A stretch of 64,000 bases of DNA from Amblyomma americanum (Eukaryota; Arthropoda; Arachnida; Ixodida; Ixodidae): assembly GCF_052857255.1 (NCBI RefSeq), contig NC_135506.1, forward strand, positions 77,023,056 through 77,087,055. Direction: 5' to 3'. Position 1 is the first letter of the stretch; the number at the start of each line of letters is the position of its first letter. The notes below the pieces were generated by a model. It ran no database searches, had not been told where the DNA came from, and saw only the letters and a list, made by a program, of their open reading frames with translations. The position numbers were made by a program, and so were the translations under genes. Of this stretch, positions 55,068-64,000 are shown one piece after another.

Positions 55068-55307
55068 GGGGGGGGGGGGGGGGGGGGGGGGGAGTGCATC
55101 TTTTATGCATTACAGTTCCTTTGTGCATTTGTGTGTGATTTGTTTTCCACACATTACAGTTCTTTTTTGCCATAAGGAAGACTGTGTTGAGTTTTGAACT
55201 TCATGTATGCATTACAGTTCCTTTGTGCATTTGTGTGTGATTTGTTTTCCACACATTACAGTTCTTTTTTGCCATAAGGAAGACTGTGTTGAGTTTTGAA
55301 CTTCATG
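55068..55307. repeat. 25-base poly-G tract followed by a 102-bp tandem duplication
   Basis: G25 occupies 55068-55092. The sequence from TATGCATTACAG at 55104 is repeated from 55206 with a period of 102 bp (shared landmarks: TTACAGTTCCTTTGTGC, GATTTGTTTTCCACACATTAC, GCCATAAGGAAGACTG). The copies are almost identical, so the duplication is recent. Confidence 0.75.
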
Positions 55308-55499
55308 TATATGCATGTTGTTTGCTACGAGCGTGTGTTTTGTCTCTATGAATTTCCTGTACGTATGCATCTACATTACTTGTTCATGTGTTGAGGTTGA
55401 AGTTTCATGAATGATTTTATCTTCTACAAGCAAAAGAGTACATGTTGCATTGTAAGTTACGGTTCCAGTTAAGTGAGCTGTCTTGTGTCTTGCCGTTGT

Positions 55500-55600
55500 G
55501 TATGTGTATTTTGTAACTGGACTGTGTCACGTAAATTAAGGTTATAAATACCAGTGTCTTCGTCAAATAAAGACTTGCAGACAAAGCAAATTTACACTAC
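55500..55600 (+). promoter_or_regulatory. LTR-like promoter/poly(A) cluster (tentative)
   Basis: TTATAAATA (about 55540-55548) lies close to AATAAAG (about 55566), with the short spacing of a TATA box and poly(A) signal typical of retroviral-type LTRs or compact transposon promoters. No matching second LTR or gag-pol sequence was seen, so a solo LTR is only one possibility. Confidence 0.25.
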
Positions 55601-56496
55601 CAATGTAACCATAAATACGTCAAAGGCTGGGCAAGACGTCCAAAATGCATGTTATTACATGGTGCATGTCATAAACAAGTAACAACAAATCAATGCTGCG
55701 CTGGAGTTGAATTAATCACTACAGATCACCACATCCAAGAAAATTCAAAACACGAAGTGAAAATAATAAAAGGAGTGTTGTTGCATCAATTACGAAGTGA
55801 GACCGGAGGATACTTAGAATGCGTTTACAGGGTGTGCACAGTGCATGTAATCGGCCATGAGTTATTCAAAGGAAATCAATGACGCAACACTGCCGCGGCT
55901 TGCTTGAGCTAGTCGTTATACATCATAAACAACACAGGAATGCCAGAATGATGCCGAAGTTACACGGCAATTAAAGCTACACACTTTCAATAAATCACAA
56001 TTGCTAAAGAATTCAATATTGTTGCGGGAAAGAATATATTTACAGCTATATGTACACAAACGAAGTAACAGCTACGAGCGGCACTCAGAACACAGCCAGA
56101 ACTTCGTTGTCGTCTTCGTCCATTCGTTAACTCGCTCAATGTCGTTGTCATCGTCTACCCGCTTCCATATAGAGGAAAATTAGCGAAATCTGCGCTCTTG
56201 ATCGTATCAGTCAAGAAAGACCGGTGGCATCAGTTTTTCAAGCGACTGAAACAGAGAAAATTCACTTCAGATACTATAGAAAAAGTCTATGCATTTTGTG
56301 TGGCAAGTTCTCTCTGCATTTATGGCCGCGGTTGGTTTTTCGAGCAGCAGTTTCTGAACCGTGGGCACTCGGTGTGTGATAGAGAGAACGCAGGCGGCCC
56401 GTGTTCTGTAGCGTGGAAATGGCTCAGGATAAACTGAACACGACTCGCGCGGTATTTGCGAAAATTTAGCGAACAGAATTCGCCAGCGCGACTCAC

Positions 56497-56594
56497 CTTG
56501 GCAAACCGGCGCGTCGTGACGCTGTGACCTTCGCCGCTTCTTTTCATTGACACAGAATCGAATTCTTGGAGCAGGCTGGCAGGGTTCGTGGTCC
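56497..56594 (-). other. candidate exon, possibly N-terminal for the DHX30-like gene
   Basis: A 98-bp minus-strand segment lies between TTGTCATTGTTTCAG and a perfect GTGAGT donor. Two frames are open: one reads NPASLLQEFDSVSMKRSGEG...TTRRFAK, the other DHEPCQPAPRIRF...DAPVCQ. The second leaves one base and would fit the two-base start of exon 49088. The first contains an LL-EF run like that preceding the first dsRBD of DHX30 but is in the wrong phase. Splice sites are seen; identity is uncertain. Confidence 0.35.
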
Positions 56595-57207
56595 CTGAAA
56601 CAATGACAACACCCACACACAATATAAGCGCTATTGGCGCCGAAGTGACGCCGCTGCTAGCTTCAAAGGTTAGAACGTCGCTAATGAACCGCACCGCTTT
56701 CGACTACAGCGGCAGAAATCTTCGGACTCTTGCCTGGGCGACACATGTGGTCCGAATACATGGTTCGAGCGGTCTTCTGCATTAGCCGGCATCCGCAACA
56801 ACGTGAGGCAGTCGAGTACAGCCGAACGCGGACACGTTCATCCCAAACTGTACTACACGCGACCTGACATACAGCTACCACGCGCGCCATGTGCGAAACC
56901 GCGTGACCACGTTGTATTTTTTTTTTTTTTTGGCCGGGGTTATCACGTGACCATAACAAAGTAGCGGCAGCCGACTGACGGAGCCATAGAGCTACTACTA
57001 AGTTCTGTCAGTTTCGTGGTTTCGTTCTGCGCACGGTGGTTTCCTGCACAGCAAGTTGCGCCGAAGTACCGCCGCGTCAGCACTTACAGAATGTTAAGCG
57101 TATCAGTGCGAGGCATCGACAGCGTCTCACTGATTTCACTTCCAATCAAATGGGCACCTAGCCCACCTCGGCGCTGACAGCAAGGGTTCAGTGAACTAGA
57201 ACATATA

Positions 57208-57938
57208 CAGTGTTGTGCGTTTTTATTGTGAGCACTTTAAAAAATTTCCCCGCCTCAACCGCTGGCTCATGCCGTGAAACTGCACACAGAGCATGCGTAT
57301 TATGGTCACTTTTGCATCGTAGTAAGTTTCACAACGGTGCTTACTTAGTTGAGCCGTGCATGATGCGAATACGTAATCGTCTACGTAGAGATCGGCAACC
57401 AAAACCCGCAGTCGACGCTTTTTCGCTGAAGGGCGGCAGTGGCGCCATCTGTTTTGGGCAGTGGAAACCGTCACGACAAGGCCACCGAGGCGAGCATTGC
57501 AAACAATATTCTTTAAAAGGTAAAGCCTCGTTAAATCATTTGTTCTGATGTTTTTCCGCTTAATTAGTCGAAAATGTTGTAAGCGCTTCAGTAGAAGCAG
57601 ACGAAACGACAGGAACGGCATATTCAAACGGCCCGCGCTCCTTGCAAAGCACACCTCGACGGCCTTGTCGGGACGCTTTGCGCTACCGCAAACAGACGGC
57701 GCCACTGCCATCTTTCAGCGAAAAAGCGTCGTCTGCGGGTTTTGGTTGCCGATCTCTACGTGGACGATTATGTTTTCGCATCATGCACGGCTCAACTAAG
57801 TAAGTACCGTTGTCAAACTTCCTACGATACAAAAGTTACCATAATACGCAAGCTCTGTGTGCAGTTTCATCGCAAATGAGCCAGCGGTTGAGGCGGGGAA
57901 ACTCTTGAAAGTCTTCACGATAAAAACGCACAATACTG
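57208..57938. mobile_element. 731-bp foldback (hairpin) element with TA target duplication
   Basis: Two arms of about 295 bp (57208-57500 and 57650-57938) are near-perfect inverted copies around a 150-bp centre. Examples are GTTGTGCGTTTTTAT / ATAAAAACGCACAA and CGTAGAGATCGGCAACCAAAACC / its inverse GGTTTTGGTTGCCGATCTCTACG. The outer ends read CAGTGTTGTGCG and CGCACAATACTG and are flanked by TA on both sides, so this is a Tc1/mariner- or pogo-type MITE. All overlapping frames here are shadows of the inverted repeat. Confidence 0.85.
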
Positions 57939-58149
57939 TACAGTGGCTCGAGCGGAGGCCCGGCTCACCGTTCGCCGCGTGCCTCCTTCCGGAGAAAGTA
58001 GCGGCGGCGCTGTCGTCGCTGGCACTTGAAGCGAGCGCGATCGTCGTCTGCTACTGCGCACAACGCCTGCTTTCTGCGCATCGCTTCGCATTGCTTCCGT
58101 CGCGGCACCTCGCCTCTTTCGTGCCTTATTCTGCGTCAGTGTCCTGGTG

Positions 58150-59034
58150 ATGCCGCCCAAGCGGCGGTTAAACCACTGTTGCGCGCCAGGCTTCACAACT
58201 GGGTACGCAAGAACAGCCCAAGAGCGGAAGTTATCTCTTTTCAAGGCTCCCGAAGATGAAACCCAAAAGCTTGTTTGGCAGCGAAATCTGCGCAGGCTTG
58301 ACATGCCGCTTGGCCCCGATTGTGCAGTTTGCGAACTCCACTTTGAACCGCACCTTATTTTGAGGGATTATGTCAACGTTATAGATGGAAAGGAAGTCAG
58401 ATACCCGAGGGGGAGTGCAAAGCTCGCTCCTAATGCAGTTCCAACCCTTCTTGCGAACTTGCCCGCCCATTTGAGCAAGGCAACTCCGACTCCAAGGCTT
58501 CAAAGAAAAAGACGGCAGCAAGAGGAGCCATGCGATACCAGATGTAAAGTTCGGACCGCGATCAAGAGAGAGATCATGGTGCGGACGTTGCAGTGGGCAA
58601 CGAAGAATGCGAAGGTGTTGCCTCAACGGACAAAGTTGTTAATGTCGGCGACCTGCGTGGACTCACACCTCCATCGAAATCTTGGGCGCTGCATGAGTAC
58701 CCTGGACATACCGGAGTGTGCTACGTGTGCTGTGAACTAAATGCTGCGACGAATGAAATTACTGTCGCAAGAGCAGTATTTTTCGAAACTGAGGCCGAAA
58801 GCACCGTGACGTGCAAGGTGCATCTTTTGGGCAAGCTAGTAGAAGAGAGTAATATTGTGTCATTTCAACAAGCTGAAGATGTCCTAAGGAGGGCAGCTAG
58901 TATTCCGATTTGTTGCGGAGCAGCAGAAGAGTCGTCGGTATCGTTGGAATTGACGAAAGGTCTTTTCGCACAAACAGAAACTAATGGAGGCATCTTCTTC
59001 AGCGTGAACTGCGTTGGGAAAGCACCAAAAGAAG
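58150..59034 (+). pseudogene. P-element/THAP9-like transposase, exon with THAP domain
   Basis: From ATG 58150 the frame begins with a THAP zinc-binding DNA-binding domain: HCCAPGFTTGY, KLSLFKAPEDETQKLVWQRNLRR, CAVCELHF and the closing AVPTL. Zinc is normally held by C-x2-4-C...C-x2-H; here the second cysteine appears to be Phe (CCAPGF instead of CC-P-C). A frameshift near 58590 moves translation to a second frame (VNVGDLRGLTPPSKSWALHEYPGHTGVCYVCCELN) that stays open to AAAGAAG, followed by a GTGAGC donor at 59035. The protein would bind terminal repeats through the THAP domain. The start is chosen because the THAP domain always sits at the extreme N-terminus. The position directly after a 731-bp foldback element is probably coincidental. 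Confidence 0.75.
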
Positions 59035-59408
59035 GTGAGCACAAGGTGAACACAACTGTTCTGCTAAAGTTTAATTTGAGGGAGAAAAATTGTTTTTAGC
59101 GCAACACAGCGCTTGTCTCGACCTGTATACAGAAGGCATTGTGTTCTCTATTGCTCTAAAAATTTTCCACCCTCAAACATATGAACGAATTAACTTGCCG
59201 TCAAATTAGCACCGCTCAACTTAGTTTGTGACATGACTTTAACAGGTTCAGTGAAATTTTAAGGCAATTCGTCATTTATAGTGCATGCGTCAAGGTATCT
59301 AATATTAAAGAATAATTCCGCGTTGCGTCTAGCTGGAATAGCTTTAAAAAAAATCTCAGTCTCGCTGGCAGCAGTCAATATCTATTTTATTCCATTTCAG
59401 GAGAGAGA

Positions 59409-59593
<185 letters not shown>

Positions 59594-59704
59594 TTGATTG
59601 TGAGAAGGATCCGAAAGTGTTCGATTAGGCTCTTGTAATACATAGCATTTATGTCTGTGAAGTGTTTTGATTCCTACCTAAAAAATTACATTGTCTTTTT
59701 CCAG

Positions 59705-61025
59705 GGCAACCTTGCTTGCGTTGCAAATATCTACGTAAATCTCTGCAAACAACAAAATGCCGCCGGCAGAAAAAGGTTCCCAAGCCTAGTTGCAAGACAT
59801 CCCGCCGACTCCGAGCTGCAAATATGAAGATCAGGAAGCTAGAATCCAAAGTTGAGACCTTGAGCGAAAGCATTTCAAGAATGATAAATGAAACTGCAGC
59901 CACAAGCGAGAAAATCCTGCAAGTCAGGTTAAAACACTTGTCTCCAAAGCAGCAACTAGCTGTAAGGCAATGTTTTGAGGCAGCGAAGCGAAAGAACATA
60001 CGAGGAATGAATTTCAATATGGAATGGATGCTCGAGTGTATTCTGCTAAATATGCTTAGTCCCAAGCTCTACTATTACATTCGGAGGCAAAACATTTTAG
60101 TACCTCCAGGAAAGACGACAATACGGAAGTACATCTCAAACTACATGGGTAGCTTTGGATTTAATGAAAAGGTGCTTGAAACATTAAAAAAAAGACATCA
60201 GGGATGGACCCTTTCAAGTGCCATGGGGGCTTAGTAATTGACGAGATGAAACTATCAGAGCATCTCTCTGCTGACACAGCGGGTAAAGTTGCTGGTTTCG
60301 TCGATCTCGGGCCCTACGCACCAAAAGGAGGAAAGCATGTCTTTACCAATTATGGCCTCGTGGTGATGTTTGCGCCTCTAACTGGAAGGTGGACCCAGAT
60401 CTTGGGTACATTTACGACAAACACCAATGTGAAAGGACATTTATTGTAAAAAAAATCATTCTCGAAGCTGTCATGCTAGCAGAAAAAGCAGGATTATTCG
60501 TTGATTACATTACTTATTGTGATGCGGCACCCTGGAACCGCAAGATGTGGAAAATAATGGGGATAAAAGGAAATTCACAGCAAATATCAGGGAAAGGACG
60601 CACCCAGTGCACGATACAAGATTCCTCCATTTTTTCTCCGATTTTCTTCATTTGACGAAAAATATTCGCAATAGACTGCTACAAACAAGCATCAACACAC
60701 CAGATGGAATGGTATGCATACCTCTGCATTAGAGAAGAGCATTTTGTGCATTTTTATCAGTTGCATATTATATGCAAGTCTTTTAATAATTACTAACAAA
60801 GTATGCGCTTTTACTTCAGGTATCACTGGAGCCACTTCGGAAAGCTTTCGAGCTTGACTCCTATAATGTCACCATGAAGGTAATGCCTCGGCTAACTAGG
60901 ACACACCTTGAGCCAAACAAGTTTGAAAAAATGAGAGTCGCCTATGCTTTTCATTTATTCAGTTCCGAGTCATTGAGAGGCCTTCAGCTCTTTGGCACAA
61001 GTAGAAACCAACTGCGGAAAAATTG
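59705..61025 (+). pseudogene. P-element-like transposase, central exons
   Basis: After a TTTTTCCAG acceptor the frame joins in phase with the THAP exon and reads QPCLRCKYLRK, then a coiled coil (MKIRKLESKVETLSESISRM), as in P-element transposases. Conserved blocks follow: RQCFEAAKRKNIRGM, SPKLYYYIRRQNILVPPGKTTIRKY, then DPFKCHGGLVIDEMKLSEHL with the first catalytic Asp, and ILEAVMLAEKAGLFVDYITYCDAAPWNRKMW. A GTATGC donor follows 60711. A second exon from 60820 reads VSLEPLRKAFELDSYNVTMKVMPRLTRTHLEPNKFEKMRVAYAF. Frameshifts occur in an A8 run (60186-60193), near 60435 and near 60580. The order of blocks follows P-element and THAP9 proteins. The gene cannot make a full protein as read here. Confidence 0.75.
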
Positions 61026-61228
61026 ATGCAACACAAAAATTTTTCAGGTTTGTACTTTGGATTTTTATAAAATATACCTATATATGAACTGATGCTTCGA
61101 AGGTGTATTTGAAACTTAAATTTATTGCTATGATTTCCATCCTTATGTTTTCAGTCTAATGGTATTTTCACTGGAAACTGTTTTCTTCTGGATTTTTGTT
61201 TATGTTTTCTATTTGTTTTCTTGTGCAG

Positions 61229-62241
61229 GAGAATGCAGTCACTGATCGAAATCATGACGTCACGCTTCCCTGCCGAAGCCCTGAAGCCAAATTCGCCGAA
61301 ATTACGAGAGCTTGAGGATTTTTTAGATTTCTTAAACCAGTGGGAGAAACATGCAGACACAAAACACTTTTTAAGTTCCTCAACAGCAGAAGGCCTCAGA
61401 GTGTCGATTAACAGCACTTTAGAGCTTCGGAAATATCTCACTTCCGAAGTAGGATACACTTATATCATGACATCTCGTCTTAGTCAAGACAAAATTGAAA
61501 ACCCGTTCGGCATCGTGAGGCAATCATCAGGTTGCAATGCGCATCCAACCCCTCAGCAGTTCCTGACCACAGTTAACTGCTTGAGCTATTATAATCTGGC
61601 CAGGAGCATTCCTGGTGCAAATGTAGCTAGTGAAGTATTGAATTCCCCCTCGACGGTACAGGACCAACGACAAGGTTTCCATAAACAGCAGTTGGTTGAT
61701 GTGCTGCTCAGCAATGGAGACATGGCAAGAGCAGAATCTGCAATCAATTGTATGCCTGTACAAAGCCACGATTATAACCTACAAAATAGTGACTCAAGAC
61801 CCATTAATTATGTGGCTGGATATGTGGCAAGGAATTGCGTTTTAAAGTCGAAGTGCCTTGACTGCACGAACGAGGTTTTTTTTCCCTGCTTCAGAAGGGA
61901 GGAACTTGGATGCAGCAAAGTTGACAGGTGGCTGTGACTTCGGTGGACTATTGTATTTCTCCGTGAAACTTTTCAAGTTTATTACTGACCTTGAGGACCT
62001 ATTTACAGGGTGTTTTAGCTCTAACAAGCTCCACCAAGACAGCATCATGGATATACTGGCTGTCATACATACCAAAGAGATGGCAGCTATCGGATGCGAT
62101 GAACACAGAAAAACACTAACAGCAAGTATGATTGGATTTTATGTAGTCACGCGTATGTACTTTTATATCAGAGGCTTAAATAAGGCCCGGGATGCAGCAC
62201 GCAGGAAGTCTCACCAACATTTAAAACTAAGTCGACTATGA
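61229..62241 (+). pseudogene. P-element-like transposase, C-terminal exon
   Basis: From the TTGTGCAG acceptor the exon encodes RMQSLIEIMTSRFPAEAL, FLNQWEKHA and HFLSSSTAEGLRVSINSTLELRKYL, then YIMTSRLSQDKIENPFGIVRQSSGCNAHPTPQQF. The LSQD-IEN-FG--R---G-N--P---QF pattern is the C-terminal signature of P-element and THAP9 transposases. YVAGYVARNC and CLDC follow. A one-base shift in a T8 run (61876-61883) moves the rest (GGLLYFSVKLFKFITDLEDLF) to another frame, ending at 62241. AATAAA at about 62302 may be the polyadenylation signal. No terminal repeats were found, so the locus could be a dead transposon or a domesticated THAP9-like gene. Confidence 0.78.
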
Positions 62242-64000
62242 AAGTGTATTGAATCTGTTGAACAATGATTAACTATGACATGCAGTGAGCATATGCTGCG
62301 TAAATAAAAGTGCACTGGTGGATATGACAACTGTGCTGTTCATTATTGTAGATATGATTCTTCAAATAACTTGTGTATACCGATAGCAAAGATCTAAAAA
62401 AGAAGAAAAAAAATTACACCAGCAATTAAACCAGGAATGCATGCATTCAATATAGGGCATTCGAGCGCGTTGCGTTCGTAAAAAAGCCGTCTCGGCGCAA
62501 ATAACGCAGGGAATTTGAAAGTTTTTGCCAAATATGGTGCTATTAAGGAAACAATTAAGTATACTACCATTGCCTTACACCTGCGACAAGCTTCCCTTTT
62601 TATGCGTTTTCGTTTTGGGGCCTATGATTATTGCTGAACCTAGACAGTACACTTTTTTTTTTATTTTGTCATTGAAGACGCTCAAAAGTGAGGACACACG
62701 CGCAATTAGGCACGTATTTTATGCGGAGTGCGCCATCAGTCACAGATAGAAGTTAGCCATATGTACGACGCCCAAGTATCCAGCTCAACCACGCGCGGGA
62801 AAACTGATATATGATGCAGTGCCCGTTTCCGGCCTGACAGCACAAATACAACTTGTTCCCACGACAGTATCGGAGCCTTGACATGAGTAAAACGAAGCTG
62901 CAAGAAACAAAAAGCACATGCAAGAACGTCTGGCCCTGGCTACTCTTACAACACCCCGTGGTAGTAAACTGAAGCCGCATCAAACGCCGCACGAAGCGCT
63001 TATCCTAGCACAACAGCGGCCCGAAGGCTGACGCGCTTTCAAGTGCGGTCGACTGCAGCGCCGCCGCAACTTGCTACCGCTCAAGGCACGCTCCGGCGGA
63101 GGCGGTCGCGCCACTGGGTATGTTCCAGTTCACTGTAGCAAGGGGATGCAAGGGAATGACTGGGATAACCGTATGGATGCATGAGGATGGGTACGCAATG
63201 GTAATGGGTGGATGATACCAGTGTCTCTATTTGAAGTCCACATAGAAACTCTACCGACTCAACATTGAAGACTGCCAGTAAGTTCCGGGCTGGATGAAAC
63301 GACGAGGTCTTACACATGTCGTACATGAATGCTAAGAGTCCGTCATAATCGTTTCCGCGTTGACTCGCCAAGACTGACATGTAGGAAGCGCTTGCGCTAT
63401 GTCAGTGCTATCCATGGGCCAGTTATTTTGCGGCAAGTTTAAACGCATATCGATCAGAGCAAGAGCAGCGCTCGAGAAAATGGTTTACGCCGTGCATCTC
63501 TTCGTGTCGATCGCTTGCTGCTCAAAAGGCTAAGGCTGCATTTACACTACTACCGTTATACCCCGAGTCATCAGAGTCCCGAGTTCAAAGCGAACGCAGA
63601 ACAAATGATTCCGGTGCCATTCGATGACTTCCACTTTCTTCTTGACTGTGCAGCTGTTTCTCATCGAATATAAAAAGGCAGCAACACTACTGGCAGCGAC
63701 AGAGACAATGGGAATACGGACCTCAAAACTGTAGCGTAAATAGACCCCTTTAGCAAGAAAGATGCGCCTGCTGCACACAACTGCAGCTAGTTCCGTCGCC
63801 ATTATGCAGGGGCCGTCCGGCAGTCGAATTGCGACAACGTCTGTATCGACGCTTTATATCACGTTACGAAGAGATCGCGACCTCATATACCGTATCGGGC
63901 GCAAACAGACTTCCTTGCGCTTGTGAACAAAGTAATGCTTACCTTCGTTATCTCGATCGTTTTTCTTCTGCACGACCCTCGTTTGACCTTGTGGCCGCGA
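62242..64000. other. no gene assigned; one pogo-like fragment suspected
   Basis: A minus-strand frame near 63600-63665 reads SCTVKKKVEVIEWHRN, which resembles the first helix of Tigger-type transposases, but no second motif supports it. The minus frame at 63081-63380 has no recognisable domain. The remainder is unremarkable. Confidence 0.3.

Noticed and set aside
57223..57799. 162-, 112- and 83-codon frames
   Set aside because: Shadows of the two arms of the foldback element.
63542..63802. Tigger-type transposase start (VKKKVEVIEWHRN)
   Set aside because: Only one short motif, with no second domain nearby; mentioned but not called.

Overview
The window is eukaryotic, AT-rich and dominated by mobile elements. 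At least five dispersed copies of a tRNA-headed SINE with the arrangement of the hard-tick Ruka family, together with RTE, L2/CR1-like, hAT, piggyBac, Tigger/pogo, MULE and P-element relics, point to an ixodid tick nuclear genome. No bacterial-type operons, rRNA genes, CRISPR arrays or convincing functional tRNA genes are present.

Backbone: seven minus-strand exons at about 49.0, 45.3, 35.5, 25.5, 22.6, 17.8 and 10.2 kb join in a consistent reading phase. They encode a DHX30-type DExH RNA helicase from its first double-stranded-RNA-binding domain to motif III. The 3' half of the gene must lie beyond the left edge. The copy is broken: the Walker A lysine and both threonines are replaced, and two exons carry in-frame stops. 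It reads as a decaying duplicate whose 5-13 kb introns were filled by transposons.

Layout. 0-5.1 kb: a degenerate I/Jockey-type retrotransposon (zinc-knuckle gag, endonuclease, reverse transcriptase, RNase H) with a non-autonomous hAT element inserted at the start of its pol frame. 6.8-10.1 kb: a 979-bp inverted-repeat element, a Tigger fragment, a MITE and SINEs. 15.6-17.6 kb: a second copy of the 979-bp element, split by a 1.55-kb insertion with a Helitron-type ORF and an uninterrupted ORF that looks like part of a PIF-0/P74-type envelope protein of large arthropod DNA viruses. 18.5-20.9 kb: a complete hAT element with 8-bp target duplication. 24-36 kb: TTAA-flanked foldback MITEs, a pogo deletion derivative, and MULE and Tigger relics. 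38.4-42.8 kb: a 5'-truncated RTE followed by a piggyBac element. 46.6-47.5 kb: a TA-flanked element. 50.0-54.1 kb: an almost intact L2/CR1-type retrotransposon whose ORF1 joins a signal-peptide-like start to a 2A sequence. 57.2-57.9 kb: a 731-bp foldback element. 58.1-62.2 kb: a THAP/P-element-type transposase gene with introns, frameshifted.

The two most unusual items are the virus-envelope-like ORF inside the Helitron-like insertion (15.93-17.48 kb) and the 2A-bearing ORF1 of the L2/CR1-like element. All family assignments rest on reading motifs by eye; no database search was possible.
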